64,000 bases of DNA from NCBI GenBank assembly GCA_964229935.1, contig CAXRGI010000233.1, positions 1 through 64,000 of the forward strand, written 5' to 3'. The notes below the pieces were generated by a model, which saw only the letters and a program-made list of their open reading frames with translations, was not told where the DNA came from and did not search any database. Shown here in pieces: positions 33,678 through 41,992 of the stretch; the stretch's first letter is position 1, and every line of letters begins with the position of its first letter. The DNA is from ER46 sp964229935. Its GTDB lineage: Bacteria; Verrucomicrobiota; Verrucomicrobiia; Opitutales; Opitutaceae. The position numbers and the translations under genes are program-made.

Positions 33678-34694
33678 ATGCCGATGCGTCCCTTGTCGTT
33701 CTCCCCCAGCGCCCCATCGATTGCAGCGGCCCGCGGCCCCGGTCGGCGGGGCACGGATAAAACCGCTTCCCGGATTCCGCGCGGAGGACATCCCTTCAAC
33801 ATCCTCGCGGTGGACGACGAACCCGACTACGTGGATGTCCTGCGCGAGGCGCTCAAGCCCGACGGCGCCACCGTGACGGACACGGAGGACGGCGACGAGG
33901 CGCTGCGCCGAGTCGCCGACGGCGAAGTCGAGATGGTCCTCCTCGACGACCCGATGCAGAAGGTGGACGGATTCGAGACCTGCCGCCGACTGCGGACGCT
34001 GCCCGCGGGCCGCACCCTCCCCATCTTCATGCTGACAGCCGACGAGGACGAGGCGAGGCGCCGGCGCGCCTTCGCCTGCGGCGCGAGCGACTGCATGCAC
34101 AAGATCGCCGCGCTGCCCGAACTTCTCGCGAAGATCCGCGTGTACCGGGAAATCACCATCCTCCAGCGCCAGTTGGCCGAGGAGAACCGCCGGCTGAAAC
34201 AGGAGATCGAGGTCCGCGGCGACCTTGAGCGCGTGCTCGTTAATTCACTCGACCGCGCCCTGGTGCTGGTGAACGCGAAGGGCCAGATTCTCTTTCAGAC
34301 CCAGTTGGCCACGACGCTGCTCTTCAAGCATCTGCCGTCCCATGATCGCGGGATGCTCCCCAGCGAGGAGGCCCTGAAGCTCACACCCTTGCGGCTACGC
34401 CGCTTCCAGGACCGGGAGGGAACCCCCGACATCAGCGTCCTCTTCATCGAGGAGCAACGGCCCGAGCCCGGTCCGAAGGATCTGATAGCCCTTGGACTCA
34501 CCCCGCGGGAGGCCGAGGTGCTTTTTTGGATCAGCCAGGGCAAGACCAACCCCGAAATCGCGCTGATCATCGGCGCGGCCCGGAGGACCGTCGCGACACA
34601 CGTCGAGCATCTGCTGGCCAAGCTCGAGGTGGAAAACCGCGCCTGCGCCGCCTTGATCGCGGTCGACCGGCTCCGGGCGGCGATCGGGATCTGA
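33678..34694 (+). CDS. Response regulator with receiver and LuxR-type DNA-binding domain
   Basis: A 338-residue transcription regulator. The receiver domain (about residues 40-155) keeps the acidic pair D46-D47, the phospho-acceptor D90 (MVLLDDPMQ), T120 and K142. The usual MPxxDG after the acceptor reads PMQKVDG, and the Pro after the Lys is missing. A coiled linker (155-185) and a PAS-like middle follow. The C-terminal LuxR helix-turn-helix (about 265-325) reads LGLTPREAEVLFWISQGKTNPEIA. ATG at 33678 after AAAAGG is chosen; 33624 is an alternative. No histidine kinase is adjacent, so it is an orphan regulator here. The odd receiver residues may alter phosphorylation. Confidence 0.87.
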   Translation: MPMRPLSFSPSAPSIAAARGPGRRGTDKTASRIPRGGHPFNILAVDDEPDYVDVLREALKPDGATVTDTEDGDEALRRVADGEVEMVLLDDPMQKVDGFETCRRLRTLPAGRTLPIFMLTADEDEARRRRAFACGASDCMHKIAALPELLAKIRVYREITILQRQLAEENRRLKQEIEVRGDLERVLVNSLDRALVLVNAKGQILFQTQLATTLLFKHLPSHDRGMLPSEEALKLTPLRLRRFQDREGTPDISVLFIEEQRPEPGPKDLIALGLTPREAEVLFWISQGKTNPEIALIIGAARRTVATHVEHLLAKLEVENRACAALIAVDRLRAAIGI

Positions 34695-34825
34695 GAGAAG
34701 GCTTCGCCTGCCCCACGGCAACGGCCGGAGGCTGAACCGGCGACGCCGCGCACCCGGCCTGAGACCGGGGTTGCCGGACGGCGGAGGGCCATGCTCTCTG
34801 GTCGGAACCCTCCCGCCTTCTACCC

Positions 34826-37800
34826 ATGCCCTTCCCGCACGCCTTCTCACGAATTCACGCGCTGCTGCTGCCGCTGGTGTTGCTCGCCACGGGGCGAGCC
34901 TCCGCCGAACCCGCGACCGGCTACTACCGATTCCCCTCCATCCACGGGGACAACGTCGTGTTCACCGCGGAGGGTGATCTTTGGCGCGTTTCCGCGCAGG
35001 GTGGAGTTGCCCAAAGGCTCACCACGCACCCCGGACAGGAAACGAACGCCTCCCTCTCCCCAGACGGCAAATGGATCGCTTTCTCGGCGCAGTATGAGGG
35101 CCCCGTCGAGGCTTACGTCATGCCGTTCACCGGCGGCCTGCCGAAACGAATCACGTTTGACGGCGAGAGCGCCGCGGTGCGCGGCTGGACCCCGGACGGC
35201 CGCGTGCTCGTCAGCACGTTCGCCGAGTCCACGCTGCCCAACCGCCAGCTCGTCGCGATCACACCGGCTAACCTGGCTCGTTCGGTCGTTCCTCTCGCCC
35301 AGGCCGACGAGGGCTCCTACGACGAAGCCGGCAACCTGTACTTCACCCGCCTCTCCGCCCAGAGCAGCCATGCCAAGCGCTACGTCGGAGGCACCGCCCA
35401 AAACCTGTGGCGCTTCCCGGCCGGCGGCACCGAGGCTGTTCCGTTGACCGCCGATCACGCCGGCACCAGCAAGTCGCCGATCTGGTGGAGCGGCCGGCTC
35501 TATTTCGCCACCGATCTCGACGGCCACATGAACATCTGGTCGATGCTTCCCGACGGATCCGACCGGCGCCAGCTTACGCGTCACACCGATTTCGGCGTGC
35601 GTTTTCCCGCCGGCCAGGGCGGTCGGATCGTGTACCAGAACGGCGCCGACTTGTGGCTCCTCGACCCGGCCTCCGGCCGCAACGCGGTGATACCGATCAC
35701 ACTCGCGTCAGATTTCGACCAGACCCGCGAGAAGTGGGTCGACAAGCCCCTCGACTACCTGAGCAGCCACGCGATTTCCCCGAACGGCGACCGCGTGGCC
35801 CTGACCGTGCGTGGCCAGGTCTTCGTCGCCCCCGCGGGCCCGGGCCGGCTTGTCGAAGCCTCGCGTCAGAGCGGCGTCCGCTACCGCCAGGCTTCGTTCC
35901 TGCCCGACGGCAAGTCGCTGCTCGCGTTGTCCGACGAGTCCGGAGAAGTGGAGTTCTGGCAACTGCCGGCCAACGGCGTCGGCCCCCGCAAACAACTCAC
36001 GCGGGATGCTGCGACGCTGCGCATGTCGGGCCTGACCTCACCCGACGGAAAGTGGATCGCCTACGCGGAACGCGACCAGGAGCTGTGGGTGCATGAGATC
36101 GCGACCGGCCAGGCTCGCCGCGTCGCGAAGTCGCCCGCCACCGACTTCGACAATGCTGATCTGGAGTGGTCCCACGACAGCCGGTGGCTCGCGTACGTGA
36201 TGTCACCCAACCGCAGCGGCCTCAGCCGTGTTTTCGTTTACAGCCTCGAAGACGATAAGAGCACCGCGGTCACCAGCCCGCGCGCCGCGAGCGCCAACCC
36301 GGCCTGGAGCCCTGACGGGAAGTGGTTGTACTTCACGTCCGAGCGAAACCTCGAGTCGACCGTCGGCTCTCCCTGGGGCAATCGGCAACCCGAGCCGTAT
36401 TTCGACAAGGTCGACAAGATCTACCAGATCGCGCTCACCGCCGACCAGCGTCGCGCGCCCTTCGACCCGGTCGACGAGTTGAACACCGCCGAGGCGGATA
36501 AGCCCGCTCCGACCCCGTCGCCAATTCCCGCCAAGGAGGAGCCGAAGGCGGCGAACGCGGAGAACAAGCCGACCGAGACCAAGGACGCGACGCCAGTCGC
36601 CGCGAAAACCGCCCCTAAGGCCGGCGCACCCAAGGATGCCAAGCCCGCCGTGGTGAAGATAGACTTCGAGGGCATTGAAACGCGCCAATGGGAAGTTCCA
36701 GTCCCCGCCGGAAATCTCGGCCAGCTTGTCGTCACCGAGAAGCACCTGTTCTACACCGACCGCGGCGGCGGACCCACCGGGCGCACCCGGCTCGTCGCGG
36801 TCGAGATCCGCAACAAGGACGTGGAGACCTCGACGGTCATCGACGACATCAAGGCCTTCCGGCTCTCCGCCGACCGCAAGAAGCTGCTCATCCACAAATC
36901 CGAGGCGCCCGGCCGTGGCGACGCCCTCGACGTTTTCGACGCCGGTCCGAAGGCTCCCGAGAAGCTCGACAAGGCCCGCGTCGACCTCTCCGCGCTCCGC
37001 TTCTCCTACTCTCCGCGCGAGAACTGGCGCCAGATCTTCACCGACTCGTGGCGCCTGCACCGCGACTACTTTTACGACAAGGCGATGCACGGCGTCGATT
37101 GGCCCGCCAATCTCGCGAAGCACCGCCCGCTCGTCGACCGCGTCACCGACCGCGCCGAGCTCAACGACCTTATCGCTTACATGATGAGTGAGCTCTCCGC
37201 CCTGCACACCGCGGTCCGTGGCGGTGACTTGCGTGACGGACCCGACGACATCGCGCTCGGCTCGCTCGGAGCACAGTTGACACGGGACGAAGCAGCCGGC
37301 GGCTGGCGCATCTCACGAATCTACCGCGCCGACCCTGACTATCCGAAGTCACTGGGCCCGCTCGCCAAACCCGGGCTCGGCGTGCGCGAGGGCGACGTCA
37401 TCGAGTCCATCAACGGCGTCTCCACCCTCGAGGTGCCGCACCCCGGCGCGTTACTCCGCCAGAAGGCGGGGCGTCAGGTGCTTCTGCGGGTCAAGTCAGC
37501 CGACGGCGCGTCCCGCGACGTCGTCGTCATGCCGCTCGCTCCCCTCGCCGCTCAGAACCTCCGTTACGACGATTGGGAGCTGTCCCGCCGCGAAACCGTC
37601 GACCGCGAATCCGACCGCCGGATCGGCTATGTGCACCTCCGGGCGATGGGCACGGGAGACATCGCGCAGTGGGCCCGCGACTATTATCCGGTCTTCGACC
37701 GCGACGGGCTCATCCTCGACCTCCGTCACAACCGCGGCGGCAACATCGACAGCTGGATCCTGAACCGCCTGATGCGGAAGGCGTGGATGTACTGGTCCTC

Positions 37801-38233
37801 GCGCGACGGTGAACCTTACTGGAACATGCAGGGGGCGTTCCGCGGCCACCTCGTTGTCCTCATCAACGAATGGACCGCCTCCGACGGAGAGGCCGCCGCG
37901 AACGGCGTCCGCCGCCTCGGGCTCGGCACGCTCATCGGCACACGCACGTGGGGCGGCGGCGTCTGGCTCCGCAGCGCAAACACGCTGGTCGACAAGGGCA
38001 TCGCGTCGGCCGCCGAGTTCGGCACCTACGCACCTGAAGGCGTCTGGGTCGTCGAGGGAACCGGCATCGATCCCGACATCAAGGTCGACAACCTGCCGCA
38101 CGAGACATTCAAGGGCCGCGACGCCCAACTCGAGGCGGCCATCAAGCTGCTGAAAGAGAAGATCGTCGCCGATCCTCGCCCCGTCCCCGCGCCGCCGCCG
38201 TATCCGGTGATGACACGGCCGGTAACACGTTGA
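34826..38233 (+). CDS. Tricorn protease homologue (S41 family)
   Basis: A 1135-residue secreted peptidase. A signal peptide (residues 1-28) precedes two beta-propeller parts (about 30-550) with repeated SPDGKWIAF/SPDGKWLYF blades. A long Ala/Pro/Lys/Glu-rich linker (about 555-608), a helical C1 domain, a PDZ domain (about 810-900, LGVREGDVIESINGV) and the S41 catalytic domain follow. H794 (ALHTAVRGGD) and S1019-D1020 (EWTASDGEAAANG) correspond to the tricorn catalytic His and Ser-Asp; LRHNRGGNIDSW is also conserved. It is predicted to chop peptides in the periplasm, whereas archaeal tricorn is cytosolic. The next gene starts 7 nt after its stop. Confidence 0.95.
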   Translation: MPFPHAFSRIHALLLPLVLLATGRASAEPATGYYRFPSIHGDNVVFTAEGDLWRVSAQGGVAQRLTTHPGQETNASLSPDGKWIAFSAQYEGPVEAYVMPFTGGLPKRITFDGESAAVRGWTPDGRVLVSTFAESTLPNRQLVAITPANLARSVVPLAQADEGSYDEAGNLYFTRLSAQSSHAKRYVGGTAQNLWRFPAGGTEAVPLTADHAGTSKSPIWWSGRLYFATDLDGHMNIWSMLPDGSDRRQLTRHTDFGVRFPAGQGGRIVYQNGADLWLLDPASGRNAVIPITLASDFDQTREKWVDKPLDYLSSHAISPNGDRVALTVRGQVFVAPAGPGRLVEASRQSGVRYRQASFLPDGKSLLALSDESGEVEFWQLPANGVGPRKQLTRDAATLRMSGLTSPDGKWIAYAERDQELWVHEIATGQARRVAKSPATDFDNADLEWSHDSRWLAYVMSPNRSGLSRVFVYSLEDDKSTAVTSPRAASANPAWSPDGKWLYFTSERNLESTVGSPWGNRQPEPYFDKVDKIYQIALTADQRRAPFDPVDELNTAEADKPAPTPSPIPAKEEPKAANAENKPTETKDATPVAAKTAPKAGAPKDAKPAVVKIDFEGIETRQWEVPVPAGNLGQLVVTEKHLFYTDRGGGPTGRTRLVAVEIRNKDVETSTVIDDIKAFRLSADRKKLLIHKSEAPGRGDALDVFDAGPKAPEKLDKARVDLSALRFSYSPRENWRQIFTDSWRLHRDYFYDKAMHGVDWPANLAKHRPLVDRVTDRAELNDLIAYMMSELSALHTAVRGGDLRDGPDDIALGSLGAQLTRDEAAGGWRISRIYRADPDYPKSLGPLAKPGLGVREGDVIESINGVSTLEVPHPGALLRQKAGRQVLLRVKSADGASRDVVVMPLAPLAAQNLRYDDWELSRRETVDRESDRRIGYVHLRAMGTGDIAQWARDYYPVFDRDGLILDLRHNRGGNIDSWILNRLMRKAWMYWSSRDGEPYWNMQGAFRGHLVVLINEWTASDGEAAANGVRRLGLGTLIGTRTWGGGVWLRSANTLVDKGIASAAEFGTYAPEGVWVVEGTGIDPDIKVDNLPHETFKGRDAQLEAAIKLLKEKIVADPRPVPAPPPYPVMTRPVTR

Positions 38234-38240
38234 TCCGTTG

Positions 38241-38765
38241 ATGTCGGCCGGTACGCCCCCCGATCCGCGACTCGCCCGCGCGCAGGCGTGGATCGCGGAT
38301 CGCCGCGCATGCTTCCGCACCGTCTTTCTCGCCACCGCCTCCGCGACGGGAGAGCCGGAGGCTTCCGTGGTCGCGTCCGCACTCGACGCCCGGGGCGCGT
38401 TTCTCATCCACGTCAGCGGTCTCGCCGCCCACACGCGCCATCTCCGTGAAACCGGCCGCGCCTCCGTGCTGCTCGCGGAGGACGAGTCCACGACGACCCA
38501 GCCCCTCGCCCGCCGCCGGCTCACCTGGCGTTGCACGGCGGAAGTCATCCCAAGCGGTCACGATGAGTTTCAGGTGTCGGTCAACGCGCTGCGCGCCCGC
38601 TTCGGCGCCGCGTTCGAACTCACCCTCACGCTGCCGGATTTCCAACTCGTTCGTCTGGTGCCGCAAAGCGGGCGGCTGGTCGCCGGATTCGGCGAAACCT
38701 ACGACGTGGATCCGGCCGACTGGACTAGGCTGACGCCTTTCGCGCCACCGCCCCGCCGCACCTAA
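38241..38765 (+). CDS. Pyridoxamine 5'-phosphate oxidase-fold protein (HugZ-like)
   Basis: A 174-residue split-barrel flavin-binding-like protein. Near the N-terminus it shows FLATASATGEPEASVVASALDARGAFLIHVSGLAAHTRHL, the strand order of the PNPOx-like/HugZ N-domain (quoted here as one family pattern, residues about 28-66). ASVLLAED and the late FQLVRLVPQSGRLVAGFG strand follow. It could bind FMN, heme or a related cofactor; function is not resolved. The ATG at 38241 is preferred over the TTG directly before it. It sits 7 nt after tricorn, and its last three bases overlap the end of the convergent xylR gene. Confidence 0.83.
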   Translation: MSAGTPPDPRLARAQAWIADRRACFRTVFLATASATGEPEASVVASALDARGAFLIHVSGLAAHTRHLRETGRASVLLAEDESTTTQPLARRRLTWRCTAEVIPSGHDEFQVSVNALRARFGAAFELTLTLPDFQLVRLVPQSGRLVAGFGETYDVDPADWTRLTPFAPPPRRT

Positions 38766-39919
38766 CAAGCTCCGGCGGACGCCCGCTGCCGCATCCGGTA
38801 GGCGCGCGGACTCTCGCCCGTTTCACGTCGGAAAACGACGCTCAGGTAGCTGGCGTCACCGAACCCGGCCAGCTCCGCCACCACCGCGATCGACACCTCG
38901 CTTTCGGCCAGCAGGTGGCGCGCCCGTGCGATGCGCTGCTGCAGGATCTCCCGGTGCGGCGACCGCCCGAGCGCGGCCTCAAACTTCCGCTCGAGCAGCG
39001 TGCGCGACATCGGTACGGCGCGCAGCACATCGCCGACGTCGATGCCATCTCCGACATGCTCTCGGATGTACCTCACCGCCGCGGCCACCTTGGAATCGGC
39101 CACCGCCACCGCATCGGTAGACTGCCGCTCCACCACCCGCACCGGTTCAACCCGACGCGTCAAACGGCCGGGACGCTCGCCCCGCATCATGCGGGACAAA
39201 AGCTCCGCCGCCTCGAATCCCGTCCGGCGCGCATTCGGTTGCACACTGCTCAAAGGCGGCGTGCTCAGCTCGCAGAGCACCTCGTCGTTGTCGACGCCCA
39301 GCACCGCGATCTCATCCGGCACCGCCCATCCGCGCAGCTGGCAGGCCTCAAGCACGTGGCGCGCCCGGCTGTCATAGCACGCGAACACCCCGAGCGGCCG
39401 CGGCTGGTCCGCCAGCCAGTCCGCCATGGCGCGGATCTCCGCGTCGGATCCAGGTCGAACGCCGCGCGCCCGGACGGCGAACTCCGCGCAGGCACGCCCA
39501 TCCTCGGCGAGTCGCCGCCGGAACTCACGCCCGCGTTCGCGGGACCAGAGGAACTGCGCATCGCCGAAATACGCGAAACGCCGCAACCCCCGTGCAATCA
39601 GGTGCTCCGCTGCCAGCCGCGCGACCGCGGCGTTGTCGACGCTCACTCGGGGAAACTCCGAGGCGTCCCGCTCGGCGCTAACGTCGACGACCGGCAGTCC
39701 GGTTTGGCGCAGCGCCGCCGCGATGCGCGGGGAATCGACCCGCGCGATGATACCGTCGCCCTCCCACTCGGGCAGCCAGCCCGGCAGAGGAGCGAGCCGC
39801 GCCTGCTCGGTAAAACGGATCGCCCAGCGGTCGCCCTGCTGCATCCAGTCGCGCACCCCGTAGAGCAGGTCGCGCCCGTAGCGGTTGGAGGTCTCGATCA
39901 GCAGCGCGACCTTGCGCAT
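38762..39919 (-). CDS. xylR: XylR-type AraC-family transcriptional regulator
   Basis: A 385-residue regulator with an N-terminal periplasmic-binding-protein-like sensor (residues 1-265; KVALLIETSNRYGRDLLYGV, VFACYDSRARHVLEACQLRG, VLGVDNDEVLCELSTPPLSS) and a C-terminal AraC DNA-binding domain (about 285-380; VPMSRTLLERKFEAALGRSP, IAVVAELAGFGDASYLSVVFRRETGESP). This domain order and wording match XylR of the E. coli type, which binds D-xylose. It is divergent from xylA with 239 bp between the start codons, and that gap contains the inverted repeat and AT-rich element listed here. Sensing of xylose and control of xylA is the natural inference. ATG at 39919 is chosen over an upstream GTG-like extension. 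Confidence 0.92.
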   Translation of the reverse strand: MRKVALLIETSNRYGRDLLYGVRDWMQQGDRWAIRFTEQARLAPLPGWLPEWEGDGIIARVDSPRIAAALRQTGLPVVDVSAERDASEFPRVSVDNAAVARLAAEHLIARGLRRFAYFGDAQFLWSRERGREFRRRLAEDGRACAEFAVRARGVRPGSDAEIRAMADWLADQPRPLGVFACYDSRARHVLEACQLRGWAVPDEIAVLGVDNDEVLCELSTPPLSSVQPNARRTGFEAAELLSRMMRGERPGRLTRRVEPVRVVERQSTDAVAVADSKVAAAVRYIREHVGDGIDVGDVLRAVPMSRTLLERKFEAALGRSPHREILQQRIARARHLLAESEVSIAVVAELAGFGDASYLSVVFRRETGESPRAYRMRQRASAGAC

Positions 39920-39993
39920 CCCGCTCCTCCCCCCGCACCGGCGCACCATGGCGGACCGCGGCGCCGACCACCCGACGCAACCCCGGTCCCGGA

Positions 39994-40016
39994 TTTGTCA
40001 CGTATCAGGTGACAAA
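39994..40016. promoter_or_regulatory. Inverted repeat in the xylR-xylA intergenic region
   Basis: Perfect 8-bp arms TTTGTCAC and GTGACAAA are separated by the 7-nt spacer GTATCAG. It lies 75 bp from the xylR start and 143 bp from the xylA start. The symmetry and position suggest an operator for XylR or another dimeric regulator; binding is inferred only. Confidence 0.6.
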
Positions 40017-40082
40017 AACGGGGTGCAGACGACGGCCAGGGGGAAACGCGCGGCATCACCGGAGGCGAGCCGGCAGAGTGTT

Positions 40083-40106
40083 AAATATCAAAAGAAATAT
40101 ATGGAA
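40083..40106. promoter_or_regulatory. AT-rich direct repeat upstream of xylA
   Basis: Two direct AAATAT units (40083-40088 and 40095-40100) start 12 bp apart within a markedly AT-rich stretch of otherwise GC-rich DNA, 53-76 bp before the xylA start. AraC-family proteins such as XylR often bind direct repeats near the -35 region, so this is a candidate activator site or core promoter. Confidence 0.4.
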
Positions 40107-40158
40107 CTTTTTTACCCTTCGCGCCGGCGTGGGCGCTAAACTTACGCCACCAAATCCT

Positions 40159-41493
40159 ATGAAGAAACGCCGCGCTTCCGCCCGCTTCCCCCGCATTCCC
40201 GTCATCGCCCACGAGGGCCCGGGGTCGGACAACCCCCTCGCCTTCCGGCATTACAACCCCGACGAGGTGATCGACGGCCGCAGCATGGCCGAGCACCTGC
40301 GCTTCTCGATCGCCTACTGGCACGCCTTTCGCGGCACCGGCTCCGATCCGTTCGGCCCCGGCACGATCAACCGGCCATGGGAGGCCGGCCGCGACCCGCT
40401 TTCGATCGCCAAGGCGCGCATGGACGCCGCCTTCGAGTTCTTCGTGAAGATCCGCGCGCCCTTCTACTGCTTCCACGACCGCGACATCGCACCTGAGGGA
40501 CGCACGCTGCGGGAGTCGAACCGCCTGCTCGACGCGATGGTGGACCACGCGCGCGATCTGCAGAAGGCCACCGGCGTACGCCTCCTCTGGGGCACCGCCA
40601 ACCTCTTCTCCAATCCGCGCTACATGTGCGGCGCGGCCACCAACCCCGACGCCCACGTGTTCGCCTACGCGGCGGCGCAAGTGAAGAAGGCCCTCGAGGT
40701 GACAAAGCGCCTCGGCGGCGAGAACTATGTGTTCTGGGGCGGCCGCGAAGGCTACGAGACCCTGCTCAACACGGACCTGAAACGCGAGCAAGAGCACCTC
40801 GCCGCGTTCCTGCACCTGGCGGTGGATCACGCGAAGGCCATCGGTTTCAAGGGCCAGTTCCTGATCGAGCCGAAACCGAAGGAGCCCACCAAGCACCAGT
40901 ACGACTTCGACGTCGCCAGCGGCATCGCGTTCCTGCGCACGTTCGGGCTGGAGCGGCACTTCAAGTTCAACATCGAGACCAACCACGCCACGCTGGCGGG
41001 CCATACGTTCCAGCATGAGATCGAGGTGGCCGCGGCCGCCGGCATGCTCGGGTCGATCGACGCCAACGCCGGCGACCTCCTGCTCGGCTGGGACACCGAC
41101 CAGTTCAACACCGACGTCCGCGAACTCACCCTGGCGATGATCTCGATCCTGCGCGCGGGTGGACTCGGCTCGGGCGGCTTCAATTTCGACGCCAAGCTGC
41201 GCCGCACCTCGATCGACCCCGCGGACCTCTTCCACGCCCACATCGGCGGCATGGACGCCTACGCCCTCGCCTTCAAGCTGGCCCGCCAGATCCTCGCCGA
41301 GGGCAAGTTCGAGGCCTTCGTGCGCGAGCGCTACGCCAGTTACGACAACGGCTACGGCCGCGCGATCGAGAAGCGCCGCACGAGCTTCCGCGAGCTGGAG
41401 AAGCTGGTGCTCAACCAGCTCGGTGAACCGAAGCCCCGCTCCGGCCGCCAGGAGCACCTCGAGAACCTCCTGATGTCTTACCTGCACCGGTGA
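40159..41493 (+). CDS. xylA: Xylose isomerase
   Basis: Converts D-xylose to D-xylulose (and glucose to fructose in vitro) in the cytoplasm. The 444-residue product is the long class II type and carries APFYCFHDRDIAPEG (catalytic His), VFWGGREGYETLLNTD, FLIEPKPKEPTKHQYDFD, NIETNHATLAGHTFQHE, GSIDANAGDLLLGWDTDQF and GLGSGGFNFDAKLRR, covering both metal sites. ATG at 40159 is chosen over a frame that opens at 40009, because that extension would run through the regulatory region. Divergent from xylR. No xylulokinase gene is adjacent, so the rest of the pathway must be elsewhere. Confidence 0.97.
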   Translation: MKKRRASARFPRIPVIAHEGPGSDNPLAFRHYNPDEVIDGRSMAEHLRFSIAYWHAFRGTGSDPFGPGTINRPWEAGRDPLSIAKARMDAAFEFFVKIRAPFYCFHDRDIAPEGRTLRESNRLLDAMVDHARDLQKATGVRLLWGTANLFSNPRYMCGAATNPDAHVFAYAAAQVKKALEVTKRLGGENYVFWGGREGYETLLNTDLKREQEHLAAFLHLAVDHAKAIGFKGQFLIEPKPKEPTKHQYDFDVASGIAFLRTFGLERHFKFNIETNHATLAGHTFQHEIEVAAAAGMLGSIDANAGDLLLGWDTDQFNTDVRELTLAMISILRAGGLGSGGFNFDAKLRRTSIDPADLFHAHIGGMDAYALAFKLARQILAEGKFEAFVRERYASYDNGYGRAIEKRRTSFRELEKLVLNQLGEPKPRSGRQEHLENLLMSYLHR

Positions 41494-41521
41494 TCTTCGG
41501 AGCCAACACCTGATCACCGGT
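41486..41521 (+). terminator. Inverted repeat spanning the xylA stop codon
   Basis: Perfect 10-bp arms ACCGGTGATC (41486-41495) and GATCACCGGT (41512-41521) with a 16-nt loop. The left arm contains the xylA stop codon, and the right arm is followed by only a short CTTG run. Likely a terminator or 3'-end-protecting structure. Confidence 0.45.
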
Positions 41522-41563
41522 CTTGCCAACGCGCGCGGCCCGGCGACAGATCGCGCCGTGACC

Positions 41564-41983
41564 ATGGTGTTGTTACGGCGGCTCGCCTGCGCTGGCCTGC
41601 TATCGGGCCTCGTCGCCGGTTGCTCCTCGGTGAGCAGCCGGCAGGTGGTCGACCTTGATCGCTTTGAACGGTTTTACGTCGAACGCCGGTTAAACGAGAA
41701 CAACCGCGTCGACGAATTCATCGCCGCGGAAATTCGCTACCGGGGCAAGAAAGCCGGGGCCGGACCACGCACCATGATGCCCGATGACACGCAGGTGATC
41801 GTGACCTACGACGCCCGCTGGAACTGGGATTTTAAAACCTACCTCATCGAACTGAACCTCGAGTTCCACACTGTCTACCCCTCGAAGAAGCTCGCCGACG
41901 CCCAGTACTACCAGCCGTCGCTCACGCCGAAGTCCCCCCCCGAGGCCGTGCGCGACCTCGTCGGACGGCTGTTCAGGAAATAA
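41564..41983 (+). CDS. Small lipoprotein of unknown function
   Basis: A 139-residue putative lipoprotein: hydrophobic N-terminus and lipobox VAGC, then SSVSSRQVVDLDRFERFYVERR. The mature part (RFYVERRLNENNRVDEFIA, ILIELNLEFHTVYPSKK-like strands) looks like a compact mixed alpha/beta domain with a TYDARWNWDFKTY stretch. I do not recognise a family. GTG at 41558 is an alternative start two codons upstream. It stands between xylA (71 nt away) and the convergent ThuA gene; envelope location is inferred from the lipobox. Confidence 0.75.
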   Translation: MVLLRRLACAGLLSGLVAGCSSVSSRQVVDLDRFERFYVERRLNENNRVDEFIAAEIRYRGKKAGAGPRTMMPDDTQVIVTYDARWNWDFKTYLIELNLEFHTVYPSKKLADAQYYQPSLTPKSPPEAVRDLVGRLFRK

Positions 41984-41992
41984 ACGGAAGGG

